A stretch of DNA of 64,000 nt, taken from the NCBI GenBank assembly GCA_947374535.1, contig CANCCJ010000004.1:24856-88855 (forward strand), written 5' to 3'. This document shows positions 30,145 through 38,192 of this stretch, piece after piece (the first letter of the stretch is position 1; every line of letters starts with the position of its first letter). Made by a program: the position numbers and the translations under genes. The DNA is from Comamonadaceae bacterium. GTDB lineage: Bacteria > Pseudomonadota > Gammaproteobacteria > Burkholderiales > Burkholderiaceae. The notes under the pieces were generated by a model. The model did no database searches, was not told the origin of the DNA, and saw nothing but the letters and a program-made list of their open reading frames with translations.

Positions 30145-31390
30145 GTGAGTTTTCTTTTTTGTGCAGCGCTCGGCCGATGAAGTGCGCCAACACCGCGCCA
30201 GCCAAACTGAGTGTGGCGGTGACGGTCCACGTCCATTGCCAGCCGCCCGCGCTGGCTGCCACCCACGCCACCAAAGGCGGGCCTGCAAACTGGCCCAAGG
30301 CCGAGAGCTGCTGCATATAGCCCACGGTGGTAGACACCGTGCCTTCGCTGGGAGCCAAACGCAAGGCGCACGAAAACAAAGTGCCGGGAATTAAACCGCC
30401 TACGGCTGAGAACATCACCACACACGCAAAACGCAGCGCCGTGGGCAAGCCTTCGCCCTGCCACACCGCATAAGCCCCCACCGCGCCCAAAGCCATGCAT
30501 GCAAAACCGATGGACAACAAACGCTGCGCATGCCAACCGCGTTGCAGCAAGCGGCCCGATAGGATGTTGCCGCTGACATTGGCCAGCGCCACGCAGGCCG
30601 ACAACACACCGGCTACGCCCGCTGTTAAACCCAGCTCGGCATAGACCGTGGGCAAAAAGCCCACCACCGCCAACCACTGCGATGAATACACCGCAAACGT
30701 GAGTGCCACGAGCCAAGGGCCGGGGCTTTTGAGAGTGAGGGTCAAACGCTGCGGCCACGTTTGGCCAGCACCGCCTAGCTCGGGTGAGGATGTGGATGCT
30801 GGCGTGTGCACCGCTGTCGCAGACGCATGCACCTCATTCACACACAGCCACACGGCGACAAATGCCAAGGCCGCCACCGCACCCAACAGCCACCACCAAG
30901 CCGGCCAGCTCAGACCCGCAATGACCCAAGGCCCCAGTAGCAACGCCAGCGCACTGCCCGTGGGCATGTAGGTCCCCCACCAACCCATGCGACCGCTCAG
31001 CTGAGAGGCATTCACCGTGCGTCGAATGAGCGCGGGCGCGGGCATGACGACCAGCAAAAAGCCCAAGCCTTCGAGCGCGCGCAAAAACAACAAGCTTTGC
31101 GCGTCGCCCACAAAACCACCTCTGATGCTGGCAAAAGACAGCAGCCCCAAGCCCACCAACATGCTGCGACGCAGGCCCAAACTATCGACGCTCAGCCCCA
31201 CTGCAAGGCCCAGCGTCATGCTGGCAATTTGTACGGCTGACAACAAAAAACCCGCTTGCACCAAGGTGATGCCCAGCGCGTCTTGCAGCACGGGCAAGGC
31301 GGGCGGCAACTTGCCCACATGCAGCGCGGCGCAGACGCCCGCAAACACGATGACCCACGAGGGGTGAATGCCGAAGCGGTGCTGAGCCAT
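30137..31390 (-). CDS. Major facilitator superfamily transporter, CynX/NimT-like
   Basis: 417 aa with twelve predicted membrane helices in two six-helix halves divided by a cytoplasmic loop near residues 190-215. The motif-A-like loop LSVDSLGLRRSML sits between helices 2 and 3. The substrate cannot be told from the sequence; the CynX/NimT likeness is by general appearance. It is 7 bases downstream of dgt and overlaps DUF1415. Confidence 0.82.
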   Translation of the reverse strand: MAQHRFGIHPSWVIVFAGVCAALHVGKLPPALPVLQDALGITLVQAGFLLSAVQIASMTLGLAVGLSVDSLGLRRSMLVGLGLLSFASIRGGFVGDAQSLLFLRALEGLGFLLVVMPAPALIRRTVNASQLSGRMGWWGTYMPTGSALALLLGPWVIAGLSWPAWWWLLGAVAALAFVAVWLCVNEVHASATAVHTPASTSSPELGGAGQTWPQRLTLTLKSPGPWLVALTFAVYSSQWLAVVGFLPTVYAELGLTAGVAGVLSACVALANVSGNILSGRLLQRGWHAQRLLSIGFACMALGAVGAYAVWQGEGLPTALRFACVVMFSAVGGLIPGTLFSCALRLAPSEGTVSTTVGYMQQLSALGQFAGPPLVAWVAASAGGWQWTWTVTATLSLAGAVLAHFIGRALHKKENSHD

Positions 31391-31397
31391 GCTGGGT

Positions 31398-32531
31398 TTA
31401 AGCAGTCAGACGTGCGTGTTCACGCGTCGCGAAGCGGTCGGTCATGCCCGACAAGTAGTCGGCAACAGCACGCGGCACATCGCTGCGCTGGGCGTAGGCA
31501 GCGGGCATTTCTTGGGGTTTGGCCAAATAAATGGCGAACAACGCTTGCACCATAGCGCGGGCACCGTCGGTGGTTTGCATGACCTGCGGGTGGCGATACA
31601 AATTGCGAAACAAGAACGACTTGAGCGCTTTGGATTCTTCATACATCGCGGCACTGAACTGCACGATAGCTGGGCATTGGCGCGCTTCGTCGGCGCTGGC
31701 AGGGGCGTGCGTGTCGAGCGCCGCGCGTGTGGCGTTGATCACGTCGTAGACCTGGTCGCTCAACATGCGGCGAATGGTTTCGTACAACACGCGACGGCCT
31801 TGCAGCTGTGGGTATTCGGCCAAGGTTTGCGCGTGGTAGCGGGCAAACAGCGACACGTCTTGCAGCTGTTCTAACGTGAGCAAGCCGGAGCGCACGCCGT
31901 CGTCAATGTCGTGCGCGTTGTAGGCAATGGCATCGGCCAAGTTGCACAACTGCGCTTCGACGCTGGGCTGCGTGCCGTTCAAAAAGCGAGCGGCAATGCC
32001 GTTGGGCTCTTGCGCGTTGATGAGCTCAGCGTTGCGACGGGCGCAATGCTTCAAGATGCCTTCGCGGGTTTCGAAACTCAAGTTCAAGCCGTTGAACGCG
32101 GGGTAGCGCTCTTCCAACTCATCCACCACGCGCAGACTTTGCAGGTTGTGTTCGAAGCCGCCATACGCTGCCATGCATTCATTGAGCGCGTCTTGACCGG
32201 CGTGGCCGAATGGGGTGTGGCCGAGATCGTGGGCCAAAGCCACGGCTTCCACCAAGTCTTCATTCAGGTTCAACGCGCGGGCGATGGAGCGGCCCAGTTG
32301 CGCCACCTCCAACGAATGCGTCATGCGCGTGCGAAACAAATCGCCTTCATGATTTAAGAAAACTTGGGTTTTGTAGACCAAGCGCCTGAAGGCCGTGGCG
32401 TGAACGATGCGGTCGCGGTCACGCTGGTGCGGATTGCGAAAGCTGGGTGCGTGCGCGGGGGCTTCGGGCTCTTTGTAGCGGCGACCCCGAGATTGTTCGG
32501 GGAGGCAGGCGTAGGGGGCTAGATGGGTCAT
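31398..32531 (-). CDS. dgt: Deoxyguanosinetriphosphate triphosphohydrolase-like protein (HD domain)
   Basis: HD-superfamily dNTPase, releasing triphosphate from dNTPs, 377 aa. Metal ligands are visible as His72 (RMTHSLEVAQ) and His101-Asp102 (ALAHDLGHTPFGH). The DRDRIVHATAFRRL start is typical of the shorter dGTPase-like proteins. I prefer the ATG at 32531 (MTHLAPYAC), the usual N-terminus in relatives, over the ATG at 32570 that lies inside a long inverted repeat. Neither has a clear ribosome site. Confidence 0.9.
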   Translation of the reverse strand: MTHLAPYACLPEQSRGRRYKEPEAPAHAPSFRNPHQRDRDRIVHATAFRRLVYKTQVFLNHEGDLFRTRMTHSLEVAQLGRSIARALNLNEDLVEAVALAHDLGHTPFGHAGQDALNECMAAYGGFEHNLQSLRVVDELEERYPAFNGLNLSFETREGILKHCARRNAELINAQEPNGIAARFLNGTQPSVEAQLCNLADAIAYNAHDIDDGVRSGLLTLEQLQDVSLFARYHAQTLAEYPQLQGRRVLYETIRRMLSDQVYDVINATRAALDTHAPASADEARQCPAIVQFSAAMYEESKALKSFLFRNLYRHPQVMQTTDGARAMVQALFAIYLAKPQEMPAAYAQRSDVPRAVADYLSGMTDRFATREHARLTA

Positions 32532-32568
32532 TGCTGATGCGCTTTTATTGGCTGTACTCGCTGTCGGC

Positions 32569-32627
32569 ATGGGGTATGTGCCGCTTCTTCATGCTGTGCC
32601 AGAAATCATCAGCAGCACATACCCCAT
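32569..32627. repeat. Long inverted repeat between aroB and dgt
   Basis: ATGGGGTATGTGC (32569-32581) and its exact complement GCACATACCCCAT (32615-32627), extended inward by GCT/AGC after one mismatch, around a 25-base loop. No T run follows on either strand. It lies in the predicted 5' leader of dgt, 38 bases before the chosen start. Confidence 0.8.
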
Positions 32628-32676
32628 ACCGCCAGGCTGCGAACGTCGGTGTTTCACACGCCTTGCTGCGCCACCC

Positions 32677-33777
32677 TTACTTTTCACAACAGTCGTCAAT
32701 GACTTGGGCGACCAAGGCATCGGGGGCACCGCGAACGATGGCGTTGCCGGGTTTGTCAATCAGCACAAATTTGATTTCGCCGGCTTCGGCTTTTTTGTCC
32801 ACGCGCATGTGGTGCAGGTAAACGTCCGCACCGAGTTTGGGGCCGACGATGGGTAGGCCTGCGCGCGCCACGAGTGCGGTGAAGCGGGAGACAAACGCTT
32901 CGTCCACCAAGCCCAAACGTTGCGAGAGGTGCGAGGCCATGACCATGCCACATCCCACAGCTTCGCCGTGCAGCCACTCGCCAAAGCCCAAGCCCGCCTC
33001 GATGGCGTGGCCGAAGGTGTGACCAAAATTCAAAATGGCTCGGATGCCGCCTTCACGCTCGTCTTGGCTCACCACCCAAGCTTTGATTTCGCAGCTGCGC
33101 TTGACGGCGTGTGCCAAGGCTTTGGGGTCACGCGCCAAGAGCGCGTCGAGGTTGGTGTCGATCCAATCTAAAAACTGCATGTCGGCGATGGGGCCATATT
33201 TGATGACTTCGGCCAAGCCTGCGCTCATTTCGCGCTGGGGCAAAGTTTGCAAGGTGTCGAGGTCGCACACCACGCGTTGCGGTTGGTAGAACGCACCAAT
33301 CATGTTTTTGCCGATGGGGTGGTTGATGGCGGTTTTACCGCCCACCGACGAATCCACCTGAGCCAACAAGGTGGTGGGCACTTGCACAAAGGGCACACCG
33401 CGCATGTAGCAAGCAGCGGCAAAGCCGGTCATGTCGCCCACCACGCCGCCGCCCAAAGCGAAGAGCACAGTTTTGCGATCAGCGCCTTTGCCCAGCAGCT
33501 CGTCAAAAATCAGGTTGAGCGTCTGCCAGTCTTTGTGACTTTCGCCATCGGGCAAGGCCACCGTGTGGATGTGCTTGTAAAGCGGCGCGAGGGCGGCTTG
33601 CAAACGTGCGGCGTAAATCGGGCCGACGGTGTCGTTGGTGACGATCAAGGCCGACGAAGCGTTGGGCAGGTTGGCCCAAGTGCTGGGGGCATCAAGCAGC
33701 TGAGCGCCAATCAAGATGTTGTAACTGCGGTCTCCCAAATCAATGGCGACGCGTTCGAGGTGTGGAGGGTGCGGCAT
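32677..33777 (-). CDS. aroB: 3-dehydroquinate synthase
   Basis: Second step of the shikimate pathway, NAD- and zinc-dependent conversion of DAHP to 3-dehydroquinate. 366 aa. NAD-binding [19 protein letters not shown] and metal-site [10 protein letters not shown] with the preceding LPDGESHKD are conserved. It is 3 bases downstream of aroK. The order pilQ-aroK-aroB is preserved across many proteobacteria. Confidence 0.97.
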   Translation of the reverse strand: MPHPPHLERVAIDLGDRSYNILIGAQLLDAPSTWANLPNASSALIVTNDTVGPIYAARLQAALAPLYKHIHTVALPDGESHKDWQTLNLIFDELLGKGADRKTVLFALGGGVVGDMTGFAAACYMRGVPFVQVPTTLLAQVDSSVGGKTAINHPIGKNMIGAFYQPQRVVCDLDTLQTLPQREMSAGLAEVIKYGPIADMQFLDWIDTNLDALLARDPKALAHAVKRSCEIKAWVVSQDEREGGIRAILNFGHTFGHAIEAGLGFGEWLHGEAVGCGMVMASHLSQRLGLVDEAFVSRFTALVARAGLPIVGPKLGADVYLHHMRVDKKAEAGEIKFVLIDKPGNAIVRGAPDALVAQVIDDCCEK

Positions 33778-33780
33778 GAA

Positions 33781-34356
33781 TCAGACTCTGTGTGGGGGCG
33801 AGACGCGGGGGCGATCCGTTGGCATTGGGGGCGACGTGGGCGTGATGTGCCCCGCCAGCTCCAGCTGCGACACGATCATGTTGACCAAGCTCGCCACGTT
33901 GGGTCGGCCTGTTTCGATGACGTAATGGGCCGTCTCGCGGTACAGCGGATCGCGTTTTTCAAACAGATCGCGCAAGCGCGCTTGTGGGTCAGCCACTTGC
34001 AACAAGGGACGGTTTTGGTCGTGACGCAAACGGCGAAACACCTCTTCAGGACTGGAGCGCAGGTAGAACACATGCCCCCGTTCACGCAGGCGTTCCCGGT
34101 TGATGGGACGCAGCACCGAGCCGCCGCCGCTGGAGAGCACGCCTTGGTGGTTCAGGCTTAAATCGTCCAGCACTTCAGATTCAAGATCGCGAAAGCGATC
34201 TTCCCCTTCGCGTTCGAAATACTCGCGGATGGAGCAACCCAAGCGGTGCTCAATCGCGTGATCCGAATCAACAAAGGGGAGGTGAAGACGTCGGGCGAGT
34301 TGACGCCCGACGGTTGTTTTGCCGGAACCCGGCAGACCCACCAAAACCAACAACAT
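33781..34356 (-). CDS. aroK: Shikimate kinase
   Basis: ATP-dependent phosphorylation of shikimate, 191 aa. P-loop GLPGSGKT (residues 7-14), shikimate-binding DSDHAIE and FRDLESEVL, GGGSV, and lid residues NRPLLQ are present. A Pro-rich C-terminal tail of some 20 residues is longer than usual and looks unstructured. It follows pilQ by 8 bases. Confidence 0.96.
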   Translation of the reverse strand: MLLVLVGLPGSGKTTVGRQLARRLHLPFVDSDHAIEHRLGCSIREYFEREGEDRFRDLESEVLDDLSLNHQGVLSSGGGSVLRPINRERLRERGHVFYLRSSPEEVFRRLRHDQNRPLLQVADPQARLRDLFEKRDPLYRETAHYVIETGRPNVASLVNMIVSQLELAGHITPTSPPMPTDRPRVSPPHRV

Positions 34357-34364
34357 ATGCTTTC

Positions 34365-35885
34365 TTAACGTGCAACGGCACTGTGATCGAGCATTTTAGG
34401 GGTTATGAACACCAGCAACTCCTGCTTGGCTTGGGCGGTGCGGCGGTTTTTGAACAAATAACCCAATACAGGGAGGTCGCCCAAGATCGGGACTTTGTAT
34501 TCGTCCTCTTGCGCGCTGGTCTCGTAAATGCCGCCAATCATGACCGTGCCACCGTTTTCCACCAGGACTTGCGTCTTGACGTGTTTGGTGTCGATGGCAA
34601 AACCAGCGGGGGTAATTTGGCCGACGTTGTCCTTGGAAATATCAAGGTCAAGAACGATGCCGCCCTCAGGTGTGATTTGCGGCGTGACCTCTAGCTTGAG
34701 GTTGGCTTTGCGAAAGGCCAAGGTGGTCGCCCCGCTGGCTGCTGCCACTTGGTAAGGCAGCTCAGTGCCCTGCTCAATCACGGCTTTGGCTTGATCGGCC
34801 GTCACCACGCGCGGGCTAGACACCACCTTGCCTTTGCCATCGGCCTCTAAGGCTGACAGCTCAAGATTCAGAAAACGGTTCTTGGCCGAGTTGAAGATGG
34901 CTACTGCAAAACTGGCCGAGGCAAAGCCGTTAAGGCTGGCGGCTGGCAAGTTGACGAAGTTGCCCGTGGTGTCTAGCGCTTTGTCGGCGATGTTGAAGCT
35001 GGTGGCTTGTTGCGCCGTCGGGTTGGCATTGGCCATGACATTGGTATTGGTCGTGCCCCACACGGTTTGCGCCCCGCCCTGCCCCATGCCGCCCAAACGC
35101 ACGCCCAGCGTTTGGCCAAAGGTGTCGCTGGCTTGCACGATGCGCGCCTCAATCATCACTTGGCGCAGAGGGATGTCGATTTTGGCAACCATCTGCGCCA
35201 CTTGGTCGATGCGCTCTGCGATGTCGGTGACGAAAAGCTGGTTGGTGCGCGGTTCGGCCATGGCGCTGCCGCGTGTACTGAGGATGCGCGAACCGCCACC
35301 CACGGCCGACAAGCTGAACGGCGCGCTATTGGCTGGCGATGCGAAGCCTCCCAACCCTGCATTGCCTAGACCGCCACCATAGCCGCCCCATGGCGCAGAC
35401 GATGCAGGCAACACCGTGCCGCCTTGAATTTGCGTCAGCACATCCACCGCCTTGGCATAGTTGAGAGTGAAGCCACGGGTTTGCATCGGCTCTACGTTTT
35501 GTGCGGCCAAACGCGTTTCATATTCCAGCTTTTCGCGTGCCGCCACCTCGACGCGTGGCGCGACCCAGATGACGTTGCCTTGCCGCCGCAGGCTCAAACC
35601 TTTGGCCTGCGCCATGATGTCCAACACCTGGTCACATGGCACCTTGTGGAGTTTGAGCGTGAGCGAGCCCGTGACGCTGTCGGTGGTGATGATGTTGAGC
35701 CCCGTGAAATCGGCCACGAGTTGAAAGGCCGTACGCACCTCGATGTTTTGAAAATTCATAGACATGGGCGCACCGGTGTACACCGGCATTGTTTCTTGAG
35801 CGTGAAGTGGCAAAGCGCATGCGCTACACCACGCCATCAAGCAGCGCAAGGCTTCGCGGCGCGTTGAACTCCCCCAACACGTCAT
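34365..35885 (-). CDS. pilQ: Type IV pilus/competence secretin, PilQ/HofQ/ComE-like (short form)
   Basis: Outer-membrane secretin for pilus or DNA-uptake machinery, 506 aa. After a signal peptide (cleavage near LHA-QE, residue 29) come an STN/N0 domain (about 36-100), an N1-type domain (about 110-240) and the secretin channel domain (about 245-500), with MIEARIVQASDTFGQTLG and VPILGDLPVLGYLFKN. The N-terminal AMIN domains of full-length PilQ (near 700 aa) are absent, so it resembles the shorter HofQ and Haemophilus ComE. A glycine-rich insert lies near 170-185. It overlaps the PilOP gene by 4 bases (ATGA). Confidence 0.9.
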   Translation of the reverse strand: MTCWGSSTRREALRCLMAWCSACALPLHAQETMPVYTGAPMSMNFQNIEVRTAFQLVADFTGLNIITTDSVTGSLTLKLHKVPCDQVLDIMAQAKGLSLRRQGNVIWVAPRVEVAAREKLEYETRLAAQNVEPMQTRGFTLNYAKAVDVLTQIQGGTVLPASSAPWGGYGGGLGNAGLGGFASPANSAPFSLSAVGGGSRILSTRGSAMAEPRTNQLFVTDIAERIDQVAQMVAKIDIPLRQVMIEARIVQASDTFGQTLGVRLGGMGQGGAQTVWGTTNTNVMANANPTAQQATSFNIADKALDTTGNFVNLPAASLNGFASASFAVAIFNSAKNRFLNLELSALEADGKGKVVSSPRVVTADQAKAVIEQGTELPYQVAAASGATTLAFRKANLKLEVTPQITPEGGIVLDLDISKDNVGQITPAGFAIDTKHVKTQVLVENGGTVMIGGIYETSAQEDEYKVPILGDLPVLGYLFKNRRTAQAKQELLVFITPKMLDHSAVAR

Positions 35886-36871
35886 AACGAGGCCTCGTGT
35901 AATGGCAAACGCACGTCACGGGTGCGCCACTCGCCCGTGGGTTCAAGTGCTAACTCCTGCACCATCAAATGGTCAGGGGCTATGGCCAGCACACGCCCAA
36001 AGTCATGCCCCAAATGGCCTCCCACGCGCACGCGATACACGGCCATCATGGGCAGCTCTTTTTTCGCGCCAGCCGCTGGCAACACTTTGATCAATGCTTG
36101 CACGTCCGAACCCGAAGCAATCTGTCCCACGTATTGCAAACGCTCGTGCGGGAATGACTCCAAGGGCTCGCGGGCGCGCATCAACTCTGGCACAACCAAA
36201 GCTGCATAACTGGAATGTTGTTGGGCATGGCTGCGCTGGGTTTGCGTCCATGTCTGTGCGTTGAAAGGGTCTGAGGATGTTGCGCCGTCCAAGTCAACAC
36301 GGGCCAAATCAAACAAGGGCTCGTGCACGGATGACTGAGGTGCCAGTGCTACCAGCTGTGCAGAAATACCGCCGCGCGGATCCGCCTTGAGCTCTAACGA
36401 CGACAAAGTCACACCTGGCGCAGAAGTGGGCCACTGCTCAAGCCAAGCGAGCCACGCCGACCATGAGCCTTGCACCTGCAAACGCACAGGTACTTGCTGA
36501 AGCTGCATGGCATGCAACGCGGGAGTTTGCACGGGCTTGTCCAAACCCAGTTGTGAAAACTGCAAACCGTGTTGCCGCGCCAGCGAGGTGAGCATCGCCG
36601 CATCCACATAGGCGGTGCTGGGTTGATCCTGCGTTTGCAGCAGTTGCGCCACTTGCTCGCGGAGCACTTGCGTGGCTTGCTGTTGAGCCGCCAGCTTTAT
36701 TTGAGCCTCCGTTGCGTTGATCCAATCTTGCCCACTGCTGAGCCACCAAGGGCACACGGACAACACACCCAGGACAGCTGCGCCACCAGACAAGACGCGT
36801 TGCAAGTGAACCGGCCAAGCCCACGGTTGACGCCAATCAAGGTCGGGCATAGAGAGGTTCTGCCACTTCAT
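35882..36871 (-). CDS. PilO-PilP fusion protein
   Basis: 329 aa inner-membrane protein joining two normally separate pilus assembly proteins. Residues 1-185 look like PilO: cytoplasmic start, one membrane helix (about 27-46), a coiled coil (about 50-85) and a ferredoxin-like domain. Residues about 228-325 look like PilP, with REPLESFPHERLQYVG and VGGHLGHDFGRVLAI in PilP positions. The PilP lipobox is missing, since PilO's helix now anchors it. I chose the ATG at 36871, which shares bases with the stop of the upstream gene (TGATG); the frame extends 14 codons upstream as shadow. Confidence 0.8.
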   Translation of the reverse strand: MKWQNLSMPDLDWRQPWAWPVHLQRVLSGGAAVLGVLSVCPWWLSSGQDWINATEAQIKLAAQQQATQVLREQVAQLLQTQDQPSTAYVDAAMLTSLARQHGLQFSQLGLDKPVQTPALHAMQLQQVPVRLQVQGSWSAWLAWLEQWPTSAPGVTLSSLELKADPRGGISAQLVALAPQSSVHEPLFDLARVDLDGATSSDPFNAQTWTQTQRSHAQQHSSYAALVVPELMRAREPLESFPHERLQYVGQIASGSDVQALIKVLPAAGAKKELPMMAVYRVRVGGHLGHDFGRVLAIAPDHLMVQELALEPTGEWRTRDVRLPLHEASL

Positions 36872-38070
36872 CACACGCCCACCTTCAAATCGGCCTCGAT
36901 GCGGAACTGCCACACAGGCAAGCCCGTCTCAGATGCAGCGGGCATCACCTGCAATTCCGGCAATTCTGGCAACTGCGTCCAAATATCAAGGGCTTTGAGC
37001 TGTTGCGCCAATTGCTGCGCGTGTCTTGCCGACAGCGCTTCACCATGTACGGTCCAGCGCGTGCCTTGCTGCTTCACGCTGGCCACCCAAACACCCTGCG
37101 CAGCTTGGCTGAGCACACGACTCCATTGCAAGCTTTGCGCCTGCAAGTCTTTGCGGGCATGGAGCCAACGCGCTTGTTCTTCACTGCGTTGTTGTTTGGC
37201 TTTGGCCTGCGCGAGGTTTTTTTGTGCGTCGTCGTACGCACGGGCCGAGGCCGCCAAATCGTCCATAGGCGGGTATGTGGTTTCTGCAGTCAAAGAAATC
37301 ACCACCGCAAAACCTGCGCCCAAAATTGCACCGCCTGCGGCACACACCACCACCCGCATCCACCAAGCTCGGCGCAACAGATGCTGTTTTCTTTGGCGGT
37401 GCGGCAAAAAATTGATGCGCCCCGCACGCCATGCACGTAGCGCCAAGCCAAAAGCCTCAGCACATTGCAAGGCCACGGCGGCACTGGCAGTGGGCAAGGC
37501 ACCCAAGGTGTCAAATCTTTCTGAACGACACGCTGCATCGCTGCGAGGCTCCACTACGAGCGCATCGAGTCCAGCAGCCACCGCCACACCTTGCAACGTC
37601 TCAACCAAACCACGGGGTACAGCCTGCACGAGGTAACGTAGCTCACCGGCTTGCGCTTGCTCGGTATCAAGAAGGTAGTCAATACAAACATCAGCTGAAT
37701 TGACGGGCAATACCGATTGGATCTCGGCCTGCAGCTGAAACGCCACGTCATCCTCAGACAAGCCAGCCGCCAAGGGCACGATGTGGTGAGAGACAAAAGC
37801 CTCATCCAAGCCAATATAGATGGCCTCTGGCTGGTAGTCCCCCGCCTCCAAATATTTGCGCAACCATTGACCCAACGCGAACGGCTGCAACACCTCGCCA
37901 TGCGCCACCCAACCCTCTGGCAAGCTCAGACGCTCTGCGCAGCAGACGCTGTCGGGTCGGGATTGCGAGCCTGTCAGAACGACCAAGCTGCAAACATCAG
38001 AGCCGACATCTAGGCCAACCACGCTGATACGGTGCTGGCGTGAGCGAGGCAACCATGAGGTCCAACGCAT
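36871..38070 (-). CDS. PilM-PilN fusion protein with shortened PilM part
   Basis: 399 aa. Residues 1-215 resemble the first half of PilM, an actin-like cytoplasmic protein: GLDVGSDVCSLVVL (19-32) corresponds to the phosphate-1 loop, followed by the helix AEIQSVLP. After VVEPRSDAA most of the second actin lobe seen in 350-residue PilM is missing, leaving only the closing AEAFGLALR helix. Residues 219-225, INFLPHR, are the conserved PilN peptide that in other species docks into PilM; a membrane helix (about 238-261), coiled coil (270-300) and PilN core follow. I chose the ATG at 38070 because AAGGA lies 8-9 bases upstream; 38079 is an alternative. Confidence 0.8.
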   Translation of the reverse strand: MRWTSWLPRSRQHRISVVGLDVGSDVCSLVVLTGSQSRPDSVCCAERLSLPEGWVAHGEVLQPFALGQWLRKYLEAGDYQPEAIYIGLDEAFVSHHIVPLAAGLSEDDVAFQLQAEIQSVLPVNSADVCIDYLLDTEQAQAGELRYLVQAVPRGLVETLQGVAVAAGLDALVVEPRSDAACRSERFDTLGALPTASAAVALQCAEAFGLALRAWRAGRINFLPHRQRKQHLLRRAWWMRVVVCAAGGAILGAGFAVVISLTAETTYPPMDDLAASARAYDDAQKNLAQAKAKQQRSEEQARWLHARKDLQAQSLQWSRVLSQAAQGVWVASVKQQGTRWTVHGEALSARHAQQLAQQLKALDIWTQLPELPELQVMPAASETGLPVWQFRIEADLKVGV

Positions 38071-38073
38071 AAG

Positions 38074-38103
38074 AAGCATCCTTTTGTAAAGATAGGGATG
38101 CTT
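38074..38103 (-). promoter_or_regulatory. Hairpin over the pilMN ribosome-binding site
   Basis: Perfect 8-bp inverted repeat AAGCATCC / GGATGCTT with a 14-base spacer. On the minus strand the second arm contains the GGA of the AAGGA ribosome site for pilMN, so folding could limit translation. Confidence 0.45.
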
Positions 38104-38154
38104 TGTATTTCAACGCGTTGACAAACCGCTGCGGCGGTGTTTGACTCGGGACTT

Positions 38155-38181
38155 TTGTGATGAATGCACGGTTTTTATAAT
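38155..38181 (+). promoter_or_regulatory. Predicted mrcA promoter
   Basis: Perfect -10 box TATAAT (38176-38181) with TTGTGA at 38155-38160, a 15-base spacing that is short, or TTTGTG one base earlier. The mrcA ATG is only 11 bases after the -10 box, so the mRNA would have almost no leader. Confidence 0.5.
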
Positions 38182-38192
38182 ACGCACCACTT

